From the NCBI RefSeq assembly GCF_000143535.2, contig NC_037313.1:1185501-1249500 (forward strand): a stretch of DNA of 64,000 nt, read 5' to 3'. The position numbers and the translations under genes are program-made. Origin of the DNA: Botrytis cinerea B05.10 (lineage: Eukaryota; Ascomycota; Leotiomycetes; Helotiales; Sclerotiniaceae). This document shows positions 22,304 to 31,602 of the stretch, piece by piece (positions within the stretch are counted from its first letter, which is position 1; each line of letters opens with the position of its first letter). The notes under the pieces were generated by a model. It saw nothing but the letters and a program-made list of their open reading frames with translations. It had not been told where the DNA came from and did not search any database.

Positions 22304-24547
22304 ATGTTTCCTCTCCTCTACAACAACTTCCATACAGCAACTCCCAAGCTCCTCAACTTTAGTAGCATCGTACTCTCGGATTCAAACTTCAAGTTCTCAA
22401 CATCTATCTTCAACCATATCACATGCACCACCATGGCTTCCAAGAAGGATACACTCTATCCAAAAATCTCTGGTAAGCCCAAAAACTTGCTTTTGGAATT
22501 CTCGAAATACCAGAGAACCTCGAAGACTGGACGTGTTGGGAGCATTTCTGTCACTGGAACAGTCAAACTTCATGGAACTCATGGAGATATTCGCATTACA
22601 GCAGACGACTCTATTTATTTACAGACTCGGAACTCAGATGCTCTCACACCCGCTCTCGACAGTTTGAAATTTCTTGATTTCATGGAGCCGGCTCGAATGG
22701 AAATCCTTGCACTGAAAAAGCAGTTCTATTCTCGTTTCACGGAGCTGAACCCTAAAGCCAAAATTAATGAAGAATATCCTTTCATCATTGCTGGCGAGTG
22801 GATCGGCCCAAAGATCCAGAAAGACGTCGCAGTCAGTGCACTGCCAGACCGATATTTCGTCATCATTTCTGTTTCCATCAACAACGAATGGCAGCCGGAT
22901 GAACCATATTCAGACATCGAAAACGAGTCCATTCACATTATAAACATTTCTCGGGGAGGTTTTTTCCATGAAACCATCGAACTGAAAACCCCGGAACCAG
23001 CATTCGCAAAGATGCAAGCTCTCGCCGATGCGGTAGAGAAAGAGTGTCCTTTTGCGAAGACTTTCGGTCTCATTGGTCTTGGTGAAGGCATTGTCTGGAA
23101 ACCTTCTGCGCCACTTTGTCATGATGCAAAATATTGGCTCAAATTAAAGGGTCCTATCTCCATGGGGATTGTGAAGGCTGGAGATGCCTCTCGCATGCCG
23201 CAGCGAAGCAGTTTTATCGCTCCTGTGTTTGCGGCTCCAGCCTTCTCTCCTGCCGCAGCGAAGAGAGCTACACCAAATCGAAACATAAGCAACGCGACGT
23301 GGCAACAAAATGTCGTTGGTACAAATATATTTTCGGCGTCACCTGCCTCGTTTGCAGCGATTAGAGCTTCCAACAAGCCAATGGGTAACCCACTTTCGTT
23401 GGAAGGTTTGAGTTTGAAAGAATTTCCATCGCTGCCAGCTTCGCCTTCTGTTACGAAAAGCAAAGCATTTAATCAAACAGTAAACACCATGATGTCACCC
23501 GAAGGTTCTGGCTGGAGAGAATATCCAATGACATCCACACCTATACCACTGCGAATTAACAAGATTGTGGGCGGAAGTTCTGGAGATTCTAGAGTTGATG
23601 AAAATGGTACTTCATCGCCTTCGTTGCCAAGACAGGTCAGCGACGTGTCATCAGAATTTCAAGGCTCTAGGCCAGGGTCACTGATGACTGGAAAGGCTGG
23701 GGAGAAAAGATCACGAAGTACGGGAACAGTCAGAAAAGATACGCGTAGGTCAATAGCTTGGAAGGATATTAACTCCATTTCGCCAGAGAATGCAAGACTT
23801 CTCGAGACTCTCAAATCGGCACCGGTGACGCCTGAAATGTTCCAACGGGCTAGATCAGAGATTATGAGCCTCTTCCAGACGAGCAGCCCTAAAAAGTTAT
23901 CAACCATGCTCGAGAAAGAAGTCAAACACACGCCAGAAGTTTCCAAGCCTATTGATAGAGTGATATCTTCTCCAGTTGCCCTCAGAGAGACCGCCTGCGA
24001 ATCGTCAAACGATGGGGATCAGGAAGAAGGTGGATGGCCTATGCCATCAATCAGAAAGAAAGACCACAGGGAAAAGCCCGAGAACTTTGGTCTCATTCTT
24101 TTGACCACAGTCACCAATGAGGTTAAAGCCATCGAATCAGAGCACGCGCAACTGAGTCCTGTGCCATCGAAGGTTGGAGATGACAATGGAGGGTCCTCAA
24201 AAACTACCAAACCGGCTTGCGCACCACTTATTCTCAAGAAGATCGAGAGACCGGAGGCAATAGCGGCCAGAAACTTCGCGAACGAAGTAATTTGGGAGAG
24301 AAGACTGGAGCAAGGATGGCAATATCTTCTCGAGAAGGGAGAGCGCGCCGAGAGACAGAATGCGGAAAAGTTTCTGAATTGGTTATGGGAAGACGTGGAG
24401 GTAGAGGAGGAAGTAGAGATCGAGGAGCTTGAACTTAATATAGTTCTCTTGAAGAAAGAGATATTTAAGATCGGTAGAGATTGGTATTTCGAGCATTTGG
24501 CCTTCGAAGAGCAGAATGAGAACTGGGGTGTTGGAGCACCGCGTTAA
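22304..24547 (+). CDS. RNA ligase-domain protein (Rnl2-like nucleotidyltransferase)
   Basis: Intronless, 747 residues from the ATG at 22304. A second in-frame ATG at 22433 (residue 44, context CACCATGGC) would remove a basic, Ser/Phe-rich leader that could target mitochondria. The catalytic core spans about residues 50-310. Motif I KLHG has the presumed adenylylated lysine at residue 88. A motif III-like I-I-A-G-E-W-I-G, motif IV E-G-I-V-W-K-P and motif V Y-W-L-K-L-K-G follow. This order is that of T4 Rnl2/RNA_ligase-type covalent nucleotidyltransferases, which join 3'-OH and 5'-phosphate RNA ends via ligase-AMP. The C-terminal 430 residues are Ser/Pro-rich and disordered, then end in an acidic helical region. 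It is unlike the three-domain fungal tRNA ligase Trl1. Catalysis is inferred from motifs only. Confidence 0.85.
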   Translation: MFPLLYNNFHTATPKLLNFSSIVLSDSNFKFSTSIFNHITCTTMASKKDTLYPKISGKPKNLLLEFSKYQRTSKTGRVGSISVTGTVKLHGTHGDIRITADDSIYLQTRNSDALTPALDSLKFLDFMEPARMEILALKKQFYSRFTELNPKAKINEEYPFIIAGEWIGPKIQKDVAVSALPDRYFVIISVSINNEWQPDEPYSDIENESIHIINISRGGFFHETIELKTPEPAFAKMQALADAVEKECPFAKTFGLIGLGEGIVWKPSAPLCHDAKYWLKLKGPISMGIVKAGDASRMPQRSSFIAPVFAAPAFSPAAAKRATPNRNISNATWQQNVVGTNIFSASPASFAAIRASNKPMGNPLSLEGLSLKEFPSLPASPSVTKSKAFNQTVNTMMSPEGSGWREYPMTSTPIPLRINKIVGGSSGDSRVDENGTSSPSLPRQVSDVSSEFQGSRPGSLMTGKAGEKRSRSTGTVRKDTRRSIAWKDINSISPENARLLETLKSAPVTPEMFQRARSEIMSLFQTSSPKKLSTMLEKEVKHTPEVSKPIDRVISSPVALRETACESSNDGDQEEGGWPMPSIRKKDHREKPENFGLILLTTVTNEVKAIESEHAQLSPVPSKVGDDNGGSSKTTKPACAPLILKKIERPEAIAARNFANEVIWERRLEQGWQYLLEKGERAERQNAEKFLNWLWEDVEVEEEVEIEELELNIVLLKKEIFKIGRDWYFEHLAFEEQNENWGVGAPR

Positions 24548-25802
24548 ATATCAAAAAACTTCAAGTTTTAGCGTAATACTTAGTGGGATTTATTTATGAG
24601 CTTTATATAGAAATTTATATTCTTGCATACGTACATTCTACATTCTGATGCTCTTGATATCTTTTGAAGAAATTGTGCATGTATGACCACTGTTACGATG
24701 TTGTCGAATTGTGAAAAGACAATTGACGCCAATCTTCAGGCTCGAGGGTCACCTTCTGGACGATTGCATTTCAGAGAGACACTCGTCTACTAGATAGGTT
24801 TAGCACTAGGCGTTGCTTAACACAATGCATGCAGCATGTGTACCAGGTACATCTTCAAATGTCAACACCATCGTCAACGATCGGAGTCGAAGTTCTGCCA
24901 TTAATTTGGCGTACTGGTATAAGCTGCTGTATCATACTATCACTGAAAGTGTAGTCCCTCATTGAAATGTTCCTCTGCGATGCGATTAAATCGATTGAAG
25001 GAAGCCAAACAAGGAATCCAGTTCTTGCTGAAGTGTGTGGTAGGTGTGCACGTGACTTTGATGTATTGAAATGTTTTTGTTGCACATCTTAAAAGTTGCG
25101 AACTTCAGGGTTGAATTTAGCTCCAAAATTTGTGAAAAATGCATCGACTGGGAATAAGAGCACCTTGGTGAATTATTTCCGGAGTCCTAACGTTGGTGCA
25201 TTGAGCGTAGTTGGTCTGTGCTCAGTGTCAATTCTCCTCTCTCAAGCGAACTGTTTTCATCAGATCATTCTCGACTCTGACATCTACAATTGATATAAGA
25301 TATGCTAAGTTACTGTTATTCAACCTCGAGGTTTCTATATGAATTGGTACTTCAAATGTAATTACTATGCTGTTGGTTTTACTGTGGAATTATACTTGGC
25401 CTCTTCCACGACGAACGCGTTGCTACGACTATGTCACCAAACATACGACATTCGCAGCTAGCAGCTAGCAAATTCTTCGAGGTGAAATTCAAATACGATC
25501 CGAGTATGGTTGATAGTCTTGAGGCATTCAATGAATAACGCTCCATTTCTTTATGCTTTTGGTAATTAGTGTCTACTTATGTATTGTTCTTTCTCTTCTC
25601 AATAATGACTTCTGTTTCCCTTCTTTATTCGTAACTCGAACCGCAAACGGTCTTCTTTCAATACTTGTTCGTAAAGTTTCATAGCCTCGTTCTTGAAAGA
25701 ACTCAATCTGATACAGTTTCAAGCGGAAGTTAAGGACCCTGTTACTCAAGCTTCTCGCATGTACGATTCACAATAAGACATTTGTGCCAAATCCCTTCCA
25801 AG
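24548..25802. other. Intergenic between RNA-ligase and macro-domain genes
   Basis: 1.25 kb with no supportable gene. Frames at 24855-25085 (minus) and 25096-25293 (plus) have no motif. A short duplication, agctagcagctagca, sits near 25456. Confidence 0.5.
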
Positions 25803-27281
25803 ATGGCTGGTCTTCAAAGTCAATTCGAGGTCATTTCGACCACCGAGTTTTTAGACACCACAGTTGAGGTCCTTATAGGAGATATGTTAAAGTATCCGGT
25901 CGATGTGATTGTCAATGCTGCGAATGTCAAATTGAAGAAGGGGGGTGGTATTGATGGGGCGATTCATGCTGCAGCTGGTCCAGAACTACAAGGTGAAATG
26001 AATGAACTATTCCAACATCCAGGACAAGTGGGTGGCGCTTACGGAACGACTTCTTCTTGGGATATCCAATCTTGCAGATATATTATCCATGCTGTTGGTC
26101 CGAACTGGAATATACCCGAGCAGCAAGACGGAAAATTTCTATTTACCGCTATTCAAAATAGTCTAGACCTTGCGATGAAGAACAAGCTGAGATCCATCGC
26201 ATTTCCTGGAATCTCAATGGGAATTTTTGCAATGCCGAAAAGTTTAGCAGGGTTGGTGATAATATCCGCCCTTAGAACATGGATCATAAAGTACCGGGGA
26301 GAAATGGATCGCATTAGTATATTGCTATTGGGGTATTCAGAAGACGAAATAACAGAGACACGGTTGCGAGAAATCACTCGATATATGCCAGATACGGGTC
26401 CTGGTCTGGATAAACTCGTACCCGCAGCTTTCAGATCAACGTCCCATGCTAGTACAGCACCAGAACCATTTCCAGTCATGACACCCAGTGGATCTCAGGT
26501 TGACCTAAGTTCAGGTCAAGCTGAGACTCCAGATCCTTTAACTGACCCATCAGCTTCACCAGCACCTCCCCCAGTTACGACGACGAGTGAACTTCCTATT
26601 GTCACTACAGCCGGTGAAGCTCTTCCCCCACCTGACCCTCGTCCACCTGGAGACTCAGCTGGACCTCCCCCACCTGACCCTCGTCCACCTGGAGGCTCAG
26701 CTGAGCCTCCCCCAAGACCTGAAGGCGCGCACGCTGAAACCCCAAGCGATTCCGAAGATGAACCGCCTAACTACCTCTTCAAATTCTACGAACCACTGTC
26801 ACGTATGTGGATGGGAGCAGATCGATATTACGCTTTGTTAGAAGCTGGAATCGACCCCGCAACCTTCTTTGAAGGAATGAAAATCCCTGATCCCGAAGAA
26901 GATCCCAATGTAGATCCCCTCGTTGGCGAAGAAAGAGATTCGTGGAGAGAATATAACGCCGAGAGAATCCGTCGAGGAAGAGAAATTAGTCAAGCCTTAG
27001 GATTGCCAATGACGGCTGCAGAAATTGCGGATGAGGATAAGGACAAGGAGGAGGTGAAGACTGCCCATGAGAAAAGTATATCCGAGTCACAAGAACTTAC
27101 GAAGACAAGAACTGCAGTGCGCGATGAAATAATTATAAGTGAGGGGATAATCAACTGTACTGCTCTTACAGAAAGTGGGTTCCCATGCCGTTTTCGTGGC
27201 TATGTTGCGATATGGCGCAATCATAAAGTCCCGGATCGTTGTTCTACACACCAGGATCTGGAGAAATTTCCGCGGGCTTGA
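25803..27281 (+). CDS. Macro-domain (ADP-ribose-binding) protein
   Basis: Intronless, 492 residues from the ATG at 25803. Residues about 15-190 form a macro domain: I-G-D-M-L-K then V-I-V-N-A-A-N, the loop G-G-G-I-D-G-A-I-H-A-A-A-G, Y-I-I-H-A-V-G-P, and F-P-G-I-S-M-G-I-F. These are the residues that bind the ADP-ribose diphosphate and distal ribose in the MacroD/Poa1/Af1521 superfamily, and the Asn needed for MacroD-type hydrolysis (N-A-A-N) is present. A proline-rich linker (about 225-315) contains a 42-nt tandem duplication. The C-terminal 170 residues are acidic then helical, ending with cysteines (C-T-A, C-R-F, C-S-T) that might bind metal. Likely role: binding or removing ADP-ribose, or processing ADP-ribose-1''-phosphate. 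Confidence 0.9.
   Translation: MAGLQSQFEVISTTEFLDTTVEVLIGDMLKYPVDVIVNAANVKLKKGGGIDGAIHAAAGPELQGEMNELFQHPGQVGGAYGTTSSWDIQSCRYIIHAVGPNWNIPEQQDGKFLFTAIQNSLDLAMKNKLRSIAFPGISMGIFAMPKSLAGLVIISALRTWIIKYRGEMDRISILLLGYSEDEITETRLREITRYMPDTGPGLDKLVPAAFRSTSHASTAPEPFPVMTPSGSQVDLSSGQAETPDPLTDPSASPAPPPVTTTSELPIVTTAGEALPPPDPRPPGDSAGPPPPDPRPPGGSAEPPPRPEGAHAETPSDSEDEPPNYLFKFYEPLSRMWMGADRYYALLEAGIDPATFFEGMKIPDPEEDPNVDPLVGEERDSWREYNAERIRRGREISQALGLPMTAAEIADEDKDKEEVKTAHEKSISESQELTKTRTAVRDEIIISEGIINCTALTESGFPCRFRGYVAIWRNHKVPDRCSTHQDLEKFPRA
26625..26708 (+). repeat. Two tandem 42-nt copies in the macro-domain gene
   Basis: The in-frame unit encodes a P-P-P-D-P-R-P-P-G-x-S-A-type segment of 14 residues. Copies at 26625-26666 and 26667-26708 differ at a few positions. 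Likely a copy-number-variable linker. Confidence 0.85.
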
Positions 27282-30041
27282 GGAAGAGTGAAAGTGAGGG
27301 GGGAGTGTCTCAATGTGTTAGGGCTATTGGGTTTGTAGCTAGAGAAGAGGTGTTTATTCATAGCTTGGATTTAATCATTTGTTTGGATAGACGATGAATC
27401 ATATCAGTCTCAAATATGTCGCTTCCTTCTTGACCTTCTCCATTCTCCAATGGAAGAAGACTAATTGTAATTCTATCCAGGTTAGATGGTGTTGCTGCGA
27501 GCGAGGCCAGAATCTCAAATATCTGCAAAAGCAATTAAGATCGTGCGGGTGCAAATATCGTCAAGGTTCCCTAAAGTACAAACTACAGAGATATAGAGTG
27601 ATGCAGAATAGTAAAGATGCACTCGCATAACTATCTTTCCACATTCTTTGGTAAAGCCAACTGCTTGCTTCAAAGACAAATTGATAAAAATCTCCAAGGC
27701 TATTCGCTTCGAGTGTTGCAATCTACTGTCCTGAATATACTACACTATGTTAGTTCACATCAAATTCGTGAACACTTACTAGCAGACATGCAACATGAAG
27801 TGAAGATTTTAAATAAAGACCTCCAGTAAGACTAAGTGCATCAAATTCCTTGTATTTCCATTTTCAAGTAGCAAATCCTCAAACCCGAACTATCTATCGC
27901 GTAAACCCATATATGCATACAGAATGTCACTCTCACTCTCTCATAGTAAGCATCTTATAATCCACCCCCCTTGCCTCCAAACTAAATCTCGTACAAGCAG
28001 GTACAAAGCCGCATATAACCAACCCTGTACACCAATCCCACCACCCCCTCGCTTAAACGACCTCGCACAAAATACTCCACACCAATCCAATCAACCCCAC
28101 CCCACCACAACCCCCCACTCACCACCACGCAACAAACTCTTCAAAATTTTCTCTCCCGACGGATTCAACAGTGTTGCATCCGCGGACCCTTCTCCCCATC
28201 TTCATGCACGCCGCATCCACAGGGTAATTTATTTTACTTTCTAGATCTTGATCGCCCATGCAACTTTATACACCATGACATTCTCTCTTCCTTTCGAGAC
28301 CTATTGGTCCCCTTTGATTCCATTTGCGCTTCTCGTTTCTCCATTTCTCGCACCGGATTAGGCTCCGTGTAGGTGGTACGTATGTCTATACGCGCTACAA
28401 AGTCATAAGGGGGAGAGAAACACAAACTCGCCCGATGTAATACCGCTGACATGTGAGTGAGAGTTCAGAGGGATCGATATCAAACGAGTCCTTGGGCACA
28501 AAGAGGATGTTTACCATACAATTCTCTATCTACTATCTTCCATATCTCACCACGATCTCTCTTCCCGCTCTTTTCCCTGAAACATCATCATATTTCCCAT
28601 ATACCATCAAAGTTCACAGCCATCCATTCCCTCCCCCCCCTCCCCGAACCAACATTCAGAACCCGAAAAAGAAAAAAAATCTCTTCCTCCCGACAATGGA
28701 AAAAAAAAAGACAAAGATAATACCCACTAACCACATTTATACTACACGACTCCACTCCACTCCATTCCAGTCCATATCCAGCCACTTTAGAAACAACCCC
28801 ATCCCCCACAATTTTCCACGAACAACAAATTCAGCCATGCATCATAGAAACAGGCGTCTCATTCATCGCATACATCAGCTAATCATCTCGTATCTCTAGC
28901 TACCCCCACTCTCCTCCACGTCGCTTCCACCTACCTAAAACTCTTCTCTCGAACATCTCCTCTTCCCGCAACTCCTAGTTAGTATATACTCGAAAGCGAC
29001 CCAATTAACCAGCCATTCAACACGCCTTCAGAAACGCCAAGATCACCCCCTCCCCCCCCTCTTCTAAAAGATTATGGAAAACGGAAGTGAATCATCCAAG
29101 CCCCAAACATAGACACAGCCAGATGATTGGCGTCATCTAATCCAATATTCTAGTACACAACTAGATGTACTTCATGATACGTGACATAGCAGCATCGAAA
29201 TGACATAACATAATATAAAAACTTGATGTGACTGATGGTTGACCCTAATCGGGAACTTCTGTATCCGATCTTGAATTCCTCAAAGTCCTAGGTATCCACG
29301 CTTTTATATTCTCTTCACATGAGAGCTCAGGTAAATATCTAGACCAGAGGACGTTGAATCAACATCTTTCATTCGATTATATTATACTAACTTACCCCTA
29401 TCGCGCTAAATGCCACAGCGCGCGATTGTGACATTCAACATCCCCTAAATATACTCGTACAGAAACACACACACCAACCAACTCCCTGAACTTTGACCAA
29501 CAAACTCCGCTCCACTTCAATCCACCCAGCTCAACTCCATCAAAACCGTCACAAAATGCACCAATCCTCACCCCCAGTCACAGTTCCATTCCCAGCTCCA
29601 TTGTTTCTCCTCAAACCATTGAACCCATCCACATATTCGGCCGTTGCGTACTCCCAGTATCCACACACTTCTATATGTTGAAATGCAATTCTAAAGTGTT
29701 CGGCCGTCAAAGTAGGACCATGAACCCATGCAATAGTCCCATCAATTGCCCGATCAAATCTAGCTGTCTAGCAAATGCCCTCCATACTAAACACCTGAAT
29801 GCCAAATGAATCAACCGCCAAATTACGCCCGCTAGAAACAGAGTAAAACAAACGGTACAATAAACACATAGGAAAAACTAAAATCGAGAGACAGATGACA
29901 TGCAAAGCAATGGTACTAGTATGTACGATACCTTGATAATGTAAGCCATTTTCTCTCTACAACGTTGAGCGCTCGCCATCGTGGATAGTTTCTACCGGCG
30001 GGTCTTGAGTAGTTCGTTAGCTAAAGATTGTAATGAGAGGC
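27282..30041. other. 2.76-kb gene-free interval between 3' ends
   Basis: Lies between two convergent genes. No family-like ORF was found. 27960-28130 and 28540-28840 are C/T-rich with poly-C runs, and frames across them (27924-28244, 28453-28899) are Pro/His/Ser low complexity. 29120-29480 is AT-rich. Such length is unusual for a convergent spacer here and could hide a non-coding transcript. Confidence 0.45.
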
Positions 30042-31602
30042 TTAGTTCCCAATTACCATAATCAAGAGCACAATACTCCCAATCAATAAAAGAGCAGTTA
30101 TGATAAGCACAACTCCTCGGTGCACCCAACCAAGTTTTTCATTCCGACATGCCATGCAAATTAAACCACCGGCAGCCAGAGCAAATCCTAACAAGGCACC
30201 AGTGAGTGCACCCAAGTCGACCTCCGTCCTTAGTTTATGTCGACCTGTTGCAAGGAGAAGTGTGGATGCTGCCTCAGATAGTATTGAAAACAAAAAGCAA
30301 GCAATCATTGTAAATAACAAAGTTTGTTCTTGGAATCGACTCAATCGCTGATCCGCCACGCTGGGAAAAGTTGCATAATGAGCAACGTATCCGTTCGGGA
30401 AATCCGCCGAGGAGGCATACGCTTCGTCTTCGACATCGGTTATTGAACCATTGGCTGTCCCGCTTGGACTTCGGTGAAAGTATCCTCTGTCGCTATTTCC
30501 CAATAGTGCCTGACGTTCGCGATTTTTTGTTGAACCGGGAGGTGTAAACCAGCCTCTAACTTTTCCCATTCCTTGTTTGGTTCGTCGAATCGCACTTGCT
30601 ACAACTTCTGCACCAGGGAACGTCATTTCCGCATTTGGATCCGTGTATATATAGAATGGCTCATCCTGGTCGACATCACTCCCGTTGTCGTATTCGTTCC
30701 AATATGTTTGTCGAGGCGGCGATCGCTGTAGTGTCTGCGATGGGGCACGGCCGAGACTGTCTCTCCTTGAGCCCATACTAGGAGTAGACGGCCCGCTCGT
30801 CATTGGCGTAGAAGCTCGGATAAGCGTGGTGAGATCGTTATATTGAGAATGTAAGGAACTAAAATCTTGTCTTGTGAAGCTTTTTGGATTGCCCAATACC
30901 TCAACTTCGAATCGTTCCTTGAGTGTTCGAGATCCGGTCCATTTCTAACGACGTCAAATAAGTTTTTGCATTATTGATTTTAGATGTAACGGTCCATACC
31001 GTATATTTCTTCAATAACTTGTAGAATGCGACACGCTGGGCTTCAACAAACCGATCCAATCTCGCGAGATCATCCCCACAACTCTCAATCTGCATGTTAT
31101 ACTTGGAGAATTTATTCATCCGCTTCCTCGTCATCTGCCCATTGGAGCTTTCGGCACATCTTGCAAGTAGTCGGAGGACGATAGTCGATAGATATTCTGT
31201 TATTCAATTGTTAGTATGTATTGGCTGGTAACCGTCTCAGATTGACCCTCTACATACGAAGTCTGCGCCCAATCTCCTCGCTCTTGCTCTTAACAAACAG
31301 TTCGACTCGATCGTGTTGGTTTGATAACTCTGTAAAGAATTCATTCTCGAATGCGACTAGAGAAGTATCGACATGACCTGGAATAGTGATTGATTTCCCC
31401 GAATCTCTTGTGGTATTATGCTTTATCGAATTCTTCAATTCATCATAATCAAGGTTGTCTAATCGCAGAGCGAGAAAGTTGTGTCAGTACAGATCTGCGT
31501 CATGATATTTTCGCCATCACACTAATAAAACGGAAATGTTTCACACTCACATGGCGCCCATTGTGGCACAGAGTCCGACTGGAATTGCTGTCCGTACTTC
31601 AT
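30042..31602 (-). CDS. SPX-domain membrane protein (VTC5-like)
   Basis: Exons 31551-31602, 31258-31458, 31000-31196 and 30042-30944 give 450 residues. The SPX domain occupies residues 1 to about 150. It starts M-K-Y-G-Q-Q-F, continues W-x-x-x-Y-N-L-D-Y-D-E-L-K across intron 1, and ends with a lysine-rich helix N-x-x-A-F-Y-K-L-L-K-K-Y-T-K-W-T-G. SPX domains sense inositol pyrophosphates and so phosphate status. A Ser-rich linker follows, then three predicted membrane helices in the last 100 residues (I-A-C-F-L-F-S-I-L; A-L-L-G-F-A-L-A-A-G-G-L-I-C-M; V-V-L-I-I-T-A-L-L-L-I-G-S-I-V-L-L). N-terminal SPX plus a C-terminal three-helix unit recalls yeast Vtc5, although this protein is shorter. It probably acts at the vacuole in polyphosphate or phosphate homeostasis. 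Confidence 0.88.

Noticed and set aside
28453..28899. 148-codon Pro/His-rich ORF
   Set aside because: Low complexity in C/T-rich DNA, with no motif and two overlapping alternatives in other frames.
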